From contig CANGGP010000007.1 in assembly GCA_947453445.1 (NCBI GenBank), positions 1 through 64,000 of the forward strand: a stretch of 64,000 nucleotides of DNA, written 5' to 3'. The notes below the pieces were generated by a model. It was not told the origin of the DNA, searched no databases, and saw only the letters and a list, made by a program, of their open reading frames with translations. How positions within the stretch are numbered: position 1 is the stretch's first letter; each line of letters opens with the position of its first letter. The translations under genes were made by a program, and so were the position numbers. Shown piece by piece: positions 18,489-27,884 of the stretch. The stretch is from Sphingobacteriaceae bacterium (lineage in GTDB: Bacteria; Bacteroidota; Bacteroidia; B-17B0; Aurantibacillaceae).

Positions 18489-19070
18489 TTACTTTTTTGG
18501 AAATAAATTCATTTCAACCATTTCGCAAATGGTATGGCCTAATAACATATGACACTCTTGAATTCTTGGTGTATCGGTACTAGGAATATTAATTAAATAT
18601 TGGCTAATGTCTTTTAATTTACCGCCTGTTTCACCGGTAAACGAAACAGTAATCATGCCTTTGGCATTGGCTTTTTCTATCGCTTTTACAACGTTGCCGC
18701 TGTTTCCGCTGGTACTCAGGCCAATTAAAACATCGCCTTTTTGCCCCATGGCTTCCACCAAACGGCTGTAAATAACATCATAACTATAATCATTGGCTAC
18801 GGCTGTAGTATAGCTTGTGTTTACGTGCAAAGCTTCTGAAAATAAAGGTGGGCGATCGTAATAAAACCTTCCACTTAATTCAGCTGCCAAATGTTGGGCA
18901 TCGGCTGCACTGCCGCCATTGCCGCACCAAAGCACTTTTCCGCCTTTTTGATAACATTGCGTGATGTGATTCACAATAGCATCAATATTGCTTAATATAT
19001 TTTGATCAAGTAATAAACGACTTTTTAAGTCGATGGAATTTTCAATCTTGCGTTTAATAAAGTCAATCAT
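18489..19070 (-). CDS. gmhA: Phosphoheptose isomerase (sedoheptulose 7-phosphate isomerase)
   Basis: 193-residue SIS-domain protein, the usual GmhA length. It isomerises sedoheptulose 7-phosphate to D-glycero-D-manno-heptose 7-phosphate in the cytosol. Signature stretches are WCGNGGSAADAQHLAAEL at about residues 50-67, the sugar-phosphate loop GLSTSGNSGNV near 118-128, and the late IQECHMLLGHTICE carrying the conserved catalytic His/Glu region. First gene of the heptose operon, followed by hddC after four bases. A heptose kinase (HddA or HldE) should act next but is not in this window. Confidence 0.95.
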   Translation of the reverse strand: MIDFIKRKIENSIDLKSRLLLDQNILSNIDAIVNHITQCYQKGGKVLWCGNGGSAADAQHLAAELSGRFYYDRPPLFSEALHVNTSYTTAVANDYSYDVIYSRLVEAMGQKGDVLIGLSTSGNSGNVVKAIEKANAKGMITVSFTGETGGKLKDISQYLINIPSTDTPRIQECHMLLGHTICEMVEMNLFPKK

Positions 19071-19415
19071 GCAATAAATTTATGTTTTTTTGAGGACATT
19101 CGTGCTGAAATACACTGTCAAGTATCATTTTTAATGTGCTTTGATTGCATTTTGTATGAATTTCAAAAATCGCTATAAGAGAAGGCTTAAATTCTTTGTC
19201 GGTTAAATGATTCTCATATTGCCAAAACCCGCGAATTACATTCAAACCAAGGGCAATTTATTCGATTTAAAGGTTGAGCAGCACAAAATATTAAAAGGCT
19301 TCGGTTAAAAAATAAATTAATCTGAAAAACACATTGCCGTGATTTGTAAATTAAAATAAAATGTTAAGTTTGTTGTAATGATTCGCCAAAATTGAATCTA
19401 AAGCTGACACGATCC
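19071..19415. other. Divergent intergenic region between gmhA and comB
   Basis: 345 bases with no recognisable gene; a leftward 60-codon frame at 19063-19245 has no family resemblance and is treated as chance. It contains the comB promoter (19343-19372). A promoter for the heptose operon must also lie here but no good -7 box was found for it. Confidence 0.5.
19343..19372 (+). promoter_or_regulatory. Bacteroidota-type promoter for comB
   Basis: TTTG (19343-19346), an 18-base spacer and TAAGTTTG (19365-19372) fit the -33/-7 consensus well. The -7 box ends 43 bases before the preferred comB ATG at 19416. Confidence 0.6.
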
Positions 19416-20171
19416 ATGCAAATTGAAGTTTGTTATAGTCCAAATTCTTTTCATCTCTTTCAAAATCCCAATGCAATTGTGGTGGTAATTGATGTTTTGA
19501 GGGCTACTTCGGCCATAACCACAGCTTTTTACAATGGCGTCTCGAAAATGATTCCGGTGGCTACGGTTGATGAGGCATTGGTTTATAAGGAGCAAGGATT
19601 GATGGTGGCTGCTGAAAGGGATGGCGAAATTGTAAACGGTTTTGATCTTGGGAATAGTCCTTTTGGATACATGAATACCCGTGTAAAAGGAAAAACAATT
19701 GCCATTACAACTACCAACGGAACCCAAGCCATAGAAGCCGCAAAGGCATCAAAGCAGGTGGTGATTGGCAGTTTCTTAAATATGGATACTTTAATCTATC
19801 ATTTAAAGAAGGAAAAGAGTCCGGTAATTTTTTTATGTGCCGGATGGAAAAACAAATTTAATTTAGAAGATACTATTTTTGCCGGTGCCATTGCCCAGGC
19901 TTTGATTTACAAACATGGTTTTAATACAGAGTGTGACTCAGCCATTGCAGCCATGGAATTATACAAGCTTGCCAAGCACGATGTGTATGGTTTTTTGGCC
20001 AATTCATCACACCGAAATCGCTTATCAAAGCTTGATTTAGAAAGAGATATTAATTATTGTTTAACACCAAATCAATGTCCTGTTTTACCTGTGCTTGAAG
20101 GTAAATTTTTGGTAAAAATGGAACTTCCAAAACACGATTTATTGGTCAATAGTAAAATTTTGAACACATGA
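19416..20171 (+). CDS. comB: 2-phosphosulfolactate phosphatase (ComB family)
   Basis: 251 residues from the ATG at 19416; a TTG at 19392 would add eight residues but is not needed. The sequence matches ComB: VVVIDVLRATSAITTAF near the N-terminus, VAAERDGEIVNGFDLGNSP, the ITTTNGTQAI motif, VIFLCAGWKNKF and EDTIFAGAIA. ComB dephosphorylates 2-phospho-3-sulfolactate to 3-sulfolactate, the second step of coenzyme M-type sulfonate synthesis. The first-step enzyme, ComA, is encoded at 48192-48980, so the pair is complete in this window though unlinked. The stop overlaps the next gene by four bases (ATGA), so they are translationally coupled. Confidence 0.9.
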   Translation: MQIEVCYSPNSFHLFQNPNAIVVVIDVLRATSAITTAFYNGVSKMIPVATVDEALVYKEQGLMVAAERDGEIVNGFDLGNSPFGYMNTRVKGKTIAITTTNGTQAIEAAKASKQVVIGSFLNMDTLIYHLKKEKSPVIFLCAGWKNKFNLEDTIFAGAIAQALIYKHGFNTECDSAIAAMELYKLAKHDVYGFLANSSHRNRLSKLDLERDINYCLTPNQCPVLPVLEGKFLVKMELPKHDLLVNSKILNT

Positions 20172-22168
20172 TAAAAACCAGATTAATCGCTTTACTCTTA
20201 TTTTTTAGTCTCGTTACCGGTGCTCAAACCACATCGAGCGTGCCTTACCGCGCCAAAACCATGGCCGTGAACATTTACGGATTTGCACGTTATTTTGATT
20301 GGCCTAATTTAGATGTAAACGGCGATTTTAAAATTGGATTATTGGGTGCTGATGAACAATTGGTAAAGGAATTTAATAATCTGGCTCGCTTTAGAAGGGT
20401 GGCCAACCACAATATTTCAATTCTCATTTTAGATGGTTATACCGATTTAAAACGTTTGCAACAAACCGAAATGTTATATGTAAACACGCAGAAGGTGAAG
20501 GCATTTCAGGTGAAGGACATCAAAAAAGGCACCTTGGTGATTACCGACAATGAAATGAATTTCAATAATACCATGATAGGTTTTTATGATGAAAGTGATA
20601 AATTGAAATTTGCCTATAACGAATACTTAGCTTACAATTCAGGTGTTGTGATCAGTGAGTCATTCAGGGCTATTCCGAATGTGAATTTTAAATTGGCCAA
20701 AGTTGATTGGAAAGAAGAAGAACGCATCAGAGAAGATAGAACCATTTCGAAAGATGCCTTAAAAATTGTTTACAATACGGATAAAGATCCAAAAACCATC
20801 AAAAAAGGAAATTCAAGCGATCCTGCTGGTTCAGTGTTTGATGCCAAGGAAGCGCGTAAAGATTGGGACAATGTGATTGATAAAATTCTAGGGAATGCTG
20901 ATAATACTGTGTTTTCGAAGGATGAATTAAAAGAGGTGGCGGGTAAAATATCGGCACAAGAAATGCGACTTCGTGAACAAAAGGCAAAAATTGATTTGGC
21001 TTTGGCCTCAATGACTTCGCAAGAAGAACGCATTAAATTGCAAGAAGAACGTTTGGCCTTAACGGTTTCGCAAAATAAATTACAAGAATACGAGCTCCAC
21101 AATCAAATATTGAGGATGGAGAAACAAAAGAAAATTTTGGATGACCAGAAAAAACAAATGGAAGTTCAAAAAGCCAGCATTGTAAAACAATTGGCGCAAA
21201 TCAACATGCAAAGAACCATTCTTTGGTTGGGCTTATTAGCTGTGTTGGCTGTATTGTTTAGTTTGTACATGGTTTACCGAAATTATAAGCGTACCAAAAA
21301 AACCAATGAATTGTTGGAAATTCAAAAACTCGAAATTCAAGAACAAAAACATTTGGTGGAAGAAAAACACAAAGAAATTTCGGATAGTATCAACTACGCC
21401 GAAAGGATTCAACGCACATTTTTGGCCAGTAAAGATTTAATGGATGAAAATTTAGGCGAGTATTTTGTATTCTTTAAACCTAAAGATGTGGTGAGTGGTG
21501 ACTTTTATTGGGCCGCAAAAATTGACAATTCAACCAATCTATTAAACACAGGCAGCAACAGTAGAATTAATGATGGTAAATTTGTAATGGCAACTGCAGA
21601 TAGCACCGGGCACGGTGTGCCGGGCGCCATTATGAGTTTATTAAACATTTACAGTTTAGAGAGGTCAATTGAATTGTACACCGAGCCGGCTGAGATTTTA
21701 AACCACACCCGTAAATTAATTATCGATCGTTTAAAAAAGGATGGCAGTAAAGAGGGTGGAAAAGATGGGATGGATTGTAGCTTAATTTCATTTGATTTAA
21801 AGAATTTACGTTTAAGTTATGCCGCCGCTAATAATCCGGTTTGGGTTGTAAGAAAAAATGAACTACTCGAATTCACGGCCGATAAAATGCCGGTTGGAAA
21901 ACATGATAGAGACGGCATTTCATTTGTGCAACATTCAGTAAACCTTGAAAAGGGCGATATGGTGTATGCTTTAACCGATGGTATGCCTGATCAGTTTGGC
22001 GGACCAAAGGGTAAAAAATTCATGTACAAAAAATTAAAGGAGTTGTTGATTTCAATTTCAATGCAGCCTTTACATGAGCAACGTATGCGATTGGAACGTG
22101 AAATTCTTGACTGGATGGGCGACAATGAACAAGTGGATGATATCACACTCATTGGTGTGAGAATTTAA
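20168..22168 (+). CDS. Membrane SpoIIE-type PP2C phosphatase with YfiR-like N-terminal domain
   Basis: 666 residues. Signal peptide at 1-20 (ends VTGAQ), then a globular domain at about 25-175 resembling YfiR/DUF4154 (VNIYGFARYFDWP, then FNNTMIGFYDE), which in other bacteria is a periplasmic regulator. A long charged coiled coil follows (about 240-345), one membrane helix (about 350-372, LGLLAVLAVLFSLYMVY), a second short coil and a cytosolic SpoIIE/PP2C serine phosphatase (about 410-665) with VVSGDFYWA, TADSTGHGVPGAIM, GMDCSLISFDL and ALTDGMPDQFGG, so the metal Asp residues are present. It should dephosphorylate an anti-sigma-factor antagonist or other Ser/Thr-phosphoprotein in response to an envelope signal. 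Coupled to comB by an ATGA overlap, with no obvious functional link. Confidence 0.87.
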   Translation: MIKTRLIALLLFFSLVTGAQTTSSVPYRAKTMAVNIYGFARYFDWPNLDVNGDFKIGLLGADEQLVKEFNNLARFRRVANHNISILILDGYTDLKRLQQTEMLYVNTQKVKAFQVKDIKKGTLVITDNEMNFNNTMIGFYDESDKLKFAYNEYLAYNSGVVISESFRAIPNVNFKLAKVDWKEEERIREDRTISKDALKIVYNTDKDPKTIKKGNSSDPAGSVFDAKEARKDWDNVIDKILGNADNTVFSKDELKEVAGKISAQEMRLREQKAKIDLALASMTSQEERIKLQEERLALTVSQNKLQEYELHNQILRMEKQKKILDDQKKQMEVQKASIVKQLAQINMQRTILWLGLLAVLAVLFSLYMVYRNYKRTKKTNELLEIQKLEIQEQKHLVEEKHKEISDSINYAERIQRTFLASKDLMDENLGEYFVFFKPKDVVSGDFYWAAKIDNSTNLLNTGSNSRINDGKFVMATADSTGHGVPGAIMSLLNIYSLERSIELYTEPAEILNHTRKLIIDRLKKDGSKEGGKDGMDCSLISFDLKNLRLSYAAANNPVWVVRKNELLEFTADKMPVGKHDRDGISFVQHSVNLEKGDMVYALTDGMPDQFGGPKGKKFMYKKLKELLISISMQPLHEQRMRLEREILDWMGDNEQVDDITLIGVRI

Positions 22169-22173
22169 TACAC

Positions 22174-23373
22174 TTATCGGCGCGTCATTGTGTCGGGATT
22201 TTTCACAGCTTTTTTACTTCCACCGTACAATTCAAATTTTAAATAGCGGCACTCCAATGCACCGTTGTAAATTTGAATTTTACGTGAAGGCCGCAAGCCA
22301 ATGCTTTTAATGGCTTCGGGATTACTGGTAATAATCCACGCATTAAAATTTTGAAAATCTTTTTTTAGTTTATCGCCAATTTCTTTGTAAAGCGCTGTAA
22401 TTTCTGCAACCGGTAAACGCTCGCCGTATGGGGGATTAAGTATCACCACGCCCGCATTACGACTCGGCTTCATGTCAAAAAAGGATGATTCGCTACATTT
22501 TACAACATCATCTACTTTTGCATTTTTGGCATTGCTGATGGCCTTTTTAAGTGTAAAGGCATCGATGTCGTTTGCAATAATTTCAACCGATTCTTCACGT
22601 ATTTTATTGATAGCACTTTCAAAAATGGTGTCGTAAAGTTTTTCATCGTAATTGCGCCACAACATAAAACCGAAATTATTTCTGTAATAGCCCGGTGGAA
22701 TATTATTGGCCCATAGCGCCGCTTCAATAGCAATGGTGCCGGCACCGCACATGCCGTCAACAAGCAATAAGTGCTTTTCCCATTGACTTAATTTTACCAA
22801 ACCTGCTGCCAATACTTCTTTCATGGGTGCTTCGTTGATGTCGGCGCGATAACCCCTTTTGTATAAAGGATCACCGCTACTGTCGATGTTTAAGCTGACT
22901 TCGTTTTTGTATATATGCACATACAATTTAAAAATTGGCCTTATTAAATCTACATCAGGGCGTTTACCGGTTTTTTCACGGAAGCGATCAACAATGCCAT
23001 CTTTTACTTTTTGAGATACAAATAAGCTGTGTGAAAAAATTTCAGAGTTGGTCACACCTTCCACCATGAGGGTGTCGGTATTCGAAATAAATTCTTCCCA
23101 AGCAATTGATTTAATGTGATCGTAAAGTTCTTGTTCGTTATTCGCAACAAACTTAGCAATGGGAACAATCACTTTTAATGCCGTGTGTAAACACAAATTG
23201 GCTTTGTATAAAAAGCCCAAATCACCGGTAACAGCAACGCCACGTTTAAAAGGCAGGATGTTTTTGCCGCCCAATTGTTGTAATTCTTTCGCAAGAATTT
23301 CTTCCAAGCCAAAAAATGTGGTCACCTTCATTTCGAAGTCACCGCTGTGTTTGTATGTGTAGTTAAGATTCAA
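22174..23373 (-). CDS. THUMP-domain RNA (guanine-N2) methyltransferase, RlmL N-terminal type
   Basis: 399 residues from a TTG at 23373; an ATG at 23331 would shorten it by 14 but cut into the start of the THUMP/ferredoxin-like region, whose homologues usually begin with a few residues before FEMKVTTFFGLEE. Order: ferredoxin-like/THUMP RNA-binding part (about 15-165), then a Rossmann methyltransferase (about 170-385) with the SAM site LLVDGMCGAGTIAIEAAL and catalytic motif VVILNPPYGERL. The family makes m2G in 23S rRNA (E. coli RlmL, position 2445). The RlmK half found in the E. coli fusion is absent, as is common in Bacteroidota. The exact target nucleotide is inferred from family. Confidence 0.88.
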   Translation of the reverse strand: MNLNYTYKHSGDFEMKVTTFFGLEEILAKELQQLGGKNILPFKRGVAVTGDLGFLYKANLCLHTALKVIVPIAKFVANNEQELYDHIKSIAWEEFISNTDTLMVEGVTNSEIFSHSLFVSQKVKDGIVDRFREKTGKRPDVDLIRPIFKLYVHIYKNEVSLNIDSSGDPLYKRGYRADINEAPMKEVLAAGLVKLSQWEKHLLLVDGMCGAGTIAIEAALWANNIPPGYYRNNFGFMLWRNYDEKLYDTIFESAINKIREESVEIIANDIDAFTLKKAISNAKNAKVDDVVKCSESSFFDMKPSRNAGVVILNPPYGERLPVAEITALYKEIGDKLKKDFQNFNAWIITSNPEAIKSIGLRPSRKIQIYNGALECRYLKFELYGGSKKAVKNPDTMTRR

Positions 23374-23382
23374 AATAATGTT

Positions 23383-24258
23383 TTAAGGAAATAAAATTTC
23401 GGTTGTATTGGTTTGTATTTTATCGGCGATTTCGTCGGTAGGTAAATCATTGTCGTCGGTGCCAAATGGATCTTCAATTTCTTCACTGATTAATTCCAAT
23501 GAGGCAAAAGCATAAAACATCACCATCACAATTGGAATAGACCAATAACCCATGCTTAAGCCAAATGAAATGGGCATGGTGATGATGTAAAGGAAAACAA
23601 TTTTTTTGATGAAAATGCTATACGAATATGGAATAGGTGTGTTCTTAATCCGTTCGCAAGCCCCGCAAACATCAGTCATTTCATTGATGTTTTGATGGAT
23701 AAATAAATAATCATCATGATGATTGTTTTGTTTCTTTAAATATTTCAAAAGATAAGCCGTTAATAATTTTGCAATGTAATTGGGTTTATGGGCAGCGTTG
23801 AGGTATGATTCTTTTTTAAAATAATTTGAATAGGTTAAAAGCGATTCAGCTGTTTTGCCGCGAAGATGTTCCTTTAATGACAAAGCATAATTCGCAATGA
23901 GCAATTGTATTTCCTTTCTAGCAGATTCGTCTTCTTCAGGAAATAGCGCATTTACTTTGATGGCCAAATTGCGAGCATTGTTTAACAATGAACCCCACAG
24001 TTTGCGGCCTTCCCACCAACGGTCGTAAGCCGAATTAATGCGAAAAACCAAAACCAAAGAAATTATGAAACCTGAAATTTGGTGAAATACGGTAAGATTG
24101 CTAGGTAAGAAATCTTTCAAAAAGTGCTGCTCCAAATAACTTACGCCTGCTGTGATAAATCCAAGTAAAAGGATTGAAGGAAATAAAATTCGCAAAGTGT
24201 CTGATTTGTGAAAATGCACAATCAGTTTAATCCAGTCTTTTGGGTTATAGGTAACCAT
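23383..24258 (-). CDS. Bestrophin-family anion channel-like protein
   Basis: 291-residue inner-membrane protein. The segment RINSAYDRWWEGRKLWGSLLNNARNL at about 74-98 is the signature of the bacterial bestrophin (UPF0187/YneE) family; four hydrophobic helices are seen (about 22-42, 50-72, 213-230, 235-255), and the C-terminus has the acidic EDPFGTDDNDLP motif that in bestrophins forms the cytosolic gate/Ca-clasp-like region. Family knowledge suggests a pentameric ion channel; homologues conduct anions or cations. Eight bases separate it from rocD upstream, so they may be co-transcribed, but no functional link is evident. Confidence 0.9.
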   Translation of the reverse strand: MVTYNPKDWIKLIVHFHKSDTLRILFPSILLLGFITAGVSYLEQHFLKDFLPSNLTVFHQISGFIISLVLVFRINSAYDRWWEGRKLWGSLLNNARNLAIKVNALFPEEDESARKEIQLLIANYALSLKEHLRGKTAESLLTYSNYFKKESYLNAAHKPNYIAKLLTAYLLKYLKKQNNHHDDYLFIHQNINEMTDVCGACERIKNTPIPYSYSIFIKKIVFLYIITMPISFGLSMGYWSIPIVMVMFYAFASLELISEEIEDPFGTDDNDLPTDEIADKIQTNTTEILFP

Positions 24259-24266
24259 TGATTGTC

Positions 24267-25499
24267 TTAATTAAAATTAAGAATCACTTCTCTGATTATG
24301 TGCACACAATCCATCAATTGTACTTCGGTAATCATTAATGGCGGTGCAAAGCGGATAATATCGCCATGTGTAGGCTTGGCCAACAAGCCATGTTCAGCAA
24401 ATTTTACGCATACATCCCATGCGGTTTTGCCATTTCTTTCTTGAATCACAATGGCATTAAATAAACCTTTTCCTCTAACGGTTGTGATGAGGTTACTTTC
24501 TTGCTTAAGTTTATTCATTTCTTGGCGAAATAATTTCCCTAAGTGTTCAGAATTTTCAGCCATTTTTTCATCCTTTAAAACTTGGAGCGCTTCCATGGCA
24601 ACAGCGCAGGCCAGCGGATTGCCACCGTAGGTTGAGCCATGTTCACCGGGCTTAATGGTTAACATAATTTCATTCGAACACAATACGGCACTCACCGGAA
24701 TGGTGCCGCCACTCAAGGCTTTGCCCAATACCAAAATATCGGGTTTTACTTCTTCATGATCACAAGCCAACATTTTACCGGTGCGACACAAACCTGTTTG
24801 TACTTCGTCGGCAATAAACAAAACGTTATACTTTGAGCACAAGGCACGAACGCCTTTTAAATAGCCTTCATCGGGCACTACCACGCCGGCCTCGCCTTGA
24901 ATGGGCTCAACCATAAACGCCGCGGTGTTCGGGTCTTTGATGGCTTCTTCCAAGGCTTGTAAATCATTGTAATCTACCAACTCATAGCCGGGTAAAAACG
25001 GACCAAAGCCTGAAAAGCTGCTAGGGTCGTTGCTTGCAGAAATTGCAGCCAATGTACGGCCCCAAAAATTGCCTCTGGCAAAAACCATTTTGGCACAATT
25101 TTCTTTAACACCTTTTACATCATAAGCCCAACGACGTGCAAGTTTCAAAGCCGTTTCGCCGCCTTCTACGCCTGTATTCATAGGTAGTACCTTGTCGTAA
25201 CCAAAATAATTGCAAATGTATTTTTCATATTCACCCAGTACAGAATTGTAAAATGCACGAGAGGTTAACGTTAATTTTTGTGCCTGAAGTGTCAGTGCCT
25301 TAATAATACGCGGATGACAATGCCCTTGATTGACCGCACTATATGCCGCCAAAAAATCATAATACTTTTTGCCTTCAACATCCCATACAAAAACACCTTC
25401 TCCTTTTTCAATCACCACCGGAATGGGATGGTAATTATGTGCCCCGTAACAATCTTCCAATTCAATTAAGTGAGCACTTTTTGTCATCTCGTCAATCAT
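24267..25499 (-). CDS. rocD: Ornithine aminotransferase (class III PLP enzyme)
   Basis: 410 residues. Converts ornithine plus 2-oxoglutarate to glutamate semialdehyde and glutamate in the cytosol. The N-terminal [23 protein letters not shown] is specific to ornithine aminotransferases. Further motifs are [28 protein letters not shown], the PLP-phosphate region [14 protein letters not shown], the Schiff-base lysine in [10 protein letters not shown], and [12 protein letters not shown]. The start is an ATG at 25499, with a second ATG four codons later (MTKSA) also possible. A TATATTTG -7 box lies 16 bases upstream. Strong identification by full-length pattern. Confidence 0.95.
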   Translation of the reverse strand: MIDEMTKSAHLIELEDCYGAHNYHPIPVVIEKGEGVFVWDVEGKKYYDFLAAYSAVNQGHCHPRIIKALTLQAQKLTLTSRAFYNSVLGEYEKYICNYFGYDKVLPMNTGVEGGETALKLARRWAYDVKGVKENCAKMVFARGNFWGRTLAAISASNDPSSFSGFGPFLPGYELVDYNDLQALEEAIKDPNTAAFMVEPIQGEAGVVVPDEGYLKGVRALCSKYNVLFIADEVQTGLCRTGKMLACDHEEVKPDILVLGKALSGGTIPVSAVLCSNEIMLTIKPGEHGSTYGGNPLACAVAMEALQVLKDEKMAENSEHLGKLFRQEMNKLKQESNLITTVRGKGLFNAIVIQERNGKTAWDVCVKFAEHGLLAKPTHGDIIRFAPPLMITEVQLMDCVHIIREVILNFN

Positions 25500-25515
25500 A
25501 AAAGTAAATAATGTT

Positions 25516-25523
25516 CAAATATA
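25516..25523 (-). promoter_or_regulatory. -7 box upstream of rocD
   Basis: TATATTTG on the minus strand, an exact TAnnTTTG, 16 bases before the rocD ATG. No -33 TTTG at the expected spacing. Confidence 0.5.
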
Positions 25524-25582
25524 CGAAAATGCCTGCAAATAGGCTTATTCAATGCCCTAAAAGCATCGGGCATGGACAAAAA

Positions 25583-27052
25583 TTACATTTTTTGATTCGG
25601 TGAATTTTTTTGAATACGGAACAATTTAAAATCCGCATTGGCATAAATCAATTTAAATCGGCTGCTGTCTTGCAGAGGATACTGTTTTAAAACATCGGTA
25701 CTTTGTGTTTCATGGCTCAAATAATAGCCTGCTTTGAATTTTTTTAAATCTTCGGCAATTTGCTCTGAATTGGCTGCCGGAAAAATGGCAAAGGATTGTA
25801 CATGGGTGTATAAACACAATGCCCTGGGTTTATCGAATGCCACTATGCTGTTTGAAACGATATGTGCGTTGATGTATTGAAAGGCTTCAACGGCAGTTTT
25901 ACTCTGCGGACCATCGAGTACTTCTGTTTCTCTACTTTGAATGCGTTGAATTTCTTCATGGTAAGAAAAAAGCACAAGTGAGCCCAGTAATAGTGCCAAA
26001 TAGTGTTGTTTTTGAATCCAAGGTAAAATCGCTTTTTTTAATCCGATTACAGCAAATAAAAAAAGTAAAAACAAAACCGGATATAAGAAGCGCATGCCTG
26101 CATGACTGAATTTATAACTAATCACCATGAGTACATATACAGGTAAATAATAGACATAAATTGATTTTTTATTTTCAGAATAGAAATGAAAGACACCAAA
26201 TAGCGCGAACACCAATAATGCGGCCGATGCCATAATGCCAATATGCCAATATGACTCAACAGGATAGCCTCTAAAAAACATTGAGAGATGGTAAAGATTA
26301 TAAGATAAGTGTTCATTCACAGTGCGCCAATAGTGTTCGGTTTCAAAAAAGCCCGGATAATTGGTGTTGCATGGCCAAGCTAATTTTAGGCCCAGGTAAA
26401 ATAAAATGCATGTGAATAGGGTAATGCCGGTGTTTACATTTGCCTTTAACGAAAAATTGCGAATTGATGCTTGCAAAAAAACTTGATTAAAGAGGTAGGT
26501 GAATACCAATAATACGCCAACACTTCTGATGTGAATACTAAATGCGATGAGCAGTCCTAATAAAATACTTAAAAACACATTTTGTTTTTTTTGCATGAGA
26601 TACAAACTAAACATCGAAAAAAAAGTAAATGATAAATCAGAAATGACTTCGGTTTTAAAATTCAAGAGCATGGGGTTGTAAGCCACAATTAAACTCACAA
26701 ATATTGCAGTTAAAAATGAACTGTATTGGCGAATCATCAAAAAGCCAAGCAAACAGCTAAGGGCCAAAAACAAACTTTGCAATAAATTAAAGTAATAAAA
26801 GTCGAGGCCCCAAAATTTTACAATCGGACTCAACAACAATGGAAAGCCAACAGGGTAGGCGATAGGGCCGGTAAAGCAATTTTCATTAAAAATATAACCT
26901 GTTTGGTTTTGGGATACGCCGCTATTAATGTTTTTGGCTTGGTGCACATATTGGGCAAAATCATCTCCCCAATCATGCGAATTTTTTACATTAATAAAGA
27001 ATAATGGAATTAAGCATACAATTATGAGCGCAACTTCAATAATCTTTTTCAT
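25583..27052 (-). CDS. GT-C type membrane glycosyltransferase (PMT/ArnT-like)
   Basis: 489-residue multi-pass protein with about eleven hydrophobic helices. After the first helix comes an external loop with HDWGDDFAQYVHQAKNI; an Asp pair in this loop is the catalytic/metal feature of GT-C enzymes such as PMT, ArnT and AglB relatives that use polyprenyl-phosphate sugars. IAYPVGFPLLLSP and the ISDLSFTFFSMFSLY segment also suit the glycosyltransferase family 39 superfamily. The C-terminal about 110 residues (from 375) are soluble and probably periplasmic. Donor and acceptor are unknown. It stands between rocD and a small secreted protein, all leftward, with gaps large enough for independent promoters. 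Confidence 0.75.
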   Translation of the reverse strand: MKKIIEVALIIVCLIPLFFINVKNSHDWGDDFAQYVHQAKNINSGVSQNQTGYIFNENCFTGPIAYPVGFPLLLSPIVKFWGLDFYYFNLLQSLFLALSCLLGFLMIRQYSSFLTAIFVSLIVAYNPMLLNFKTEVISDLSFTFFSMFSLYLMQKKQNVFLSILLGLLIAFSIHIRSVGVLLVFTYLFNQVFLQASIRNFSLKANVNTGITLFTCILFYLGLKLAWPCNTNYPGFFETEHYWRTVNEHLSYNLYHLSMFFRGYPVESYWHIGIMASAALLVFALFGVFHFYSENKKSIYVYYLPVYVLMVISYKFSHAGMRFLYPVLFLLFLFAVIGLKKAILPWIQKQHYLALLLGSLVLFSYHEEIQRIQSRETEVLDGPQSKTAVEAFQYINAHIVSNSIVAFDKPRALCLYTHVQSFAIFPAANSEQIAEDLKKFKAGYYLSHETQSTDVLKQYPLQDSSRFKLIYANADFKLFRIQKNSPNQKM

Positions 27053-27118
27053 GTATCAGGCTCAGTTGTATATAAATAAATTTATTCACGCAGTTTGGTT
27101 GCGTTAACAAGGCCTTTT

Positions 27119-27646
27119 TTAATCCTTGATGCTGTATAGTATTTTTTGGAAATCGGCTTTGAATTTTTCTTTGTTTTCTACCGCTGCCCAAGAAAGTACC
27201 TTGTAAAAGGCATTTTTTGTTTCAACAATGCCAACCAAATAATAAATTTCAGTCTTGGCCTCATTGTCGTAATACGAAGCATCACTTTCGGCGAAATTTA
27301 CATCACCAATTTTTTGATACACCACCCTTGAAATTCTGCGTTTCTTTTCATCCTTCAAAAAATCCTTAATGAAATTATCATAAAAATCATTGATTGAAAC
27401 GAATGTCATTTCAGCCAATTTAAGTTCTTCTTTGGTGTCTAATATTACAAATCCGTAAACATCTTTCACCACACTTTTATATTGAATGGTGGCTGAATTA
27501 TTTAATCCAAATGTTTTGCTCATGTATTCAGGTAAGCTAATGTCGAATACGTGGCCGGCTTTGTAGGGAACTAAATTGCTTTGTGCGTTTAAATTGGCTT
27601 GCAAAATCAATATACAAGTGATGAATAAGGTTAAACGTGTTTTCAT
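27119..27646 (-). CDS. Small secreted protein of unknown function
   Basis: 175 residues with a Sec signal peptide (about 1-22, ending LNAQS). The mature part is a mixed alpha/beta, charged domain of about 150 residues with a recurring pattern of aromatic residues (YGFVILDTKEEL, FYDNFIKDFLKDE) and no Cys. It resembles a class of short periplasmic proteins seen throughout Bacteroidota, but I do not recognise a named family. No lipobox and no T9SS tail, so periplasmic localisation is expected. Confidence 0.65.
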   Translation of the reverse strand: MKTRLTLFITCILILQANLNAQSNLVPYKAGHVFDISLPEYMSKTFGLNNSATIQYKSVVKDVYGFVILDTKEELKLAEMTFVSINDFYDNFIKDFLKDEKKRRISRVVYQKIGDVNFAESDASYYDNEAKTEIYYLVGIVETKNAFYKVLSWAAVENKEKFKADFQKILYSIKD

Positions 27647-27884
27647 GTTTTTTTAGATTGAGAAAATTGTTTTTAAATCATTTGCACTAAAGATTGAATG
27701 AAAATAGGTCCAACCAAAAGATGTGAATAAAAGTACAAAATGCCTTTAATTCAAAAAAATAATTATGAAAAAGAGGAAGCCATAAAACAAATCTTTTTTA
27801 CAACAAAAGTTTTCCATAACTGAAACTTTCATCAGATATAGCATAAGTATTTCATACAAGGCTTAATGTGCGATTAACTGAGCA

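Noticed and set aside
19063-19245. Leftward 60-codon frame upstream of gmhA
   Set aside because: Overlaps the gmhA start, no family resemblance and no supporting promoter; probably chance.
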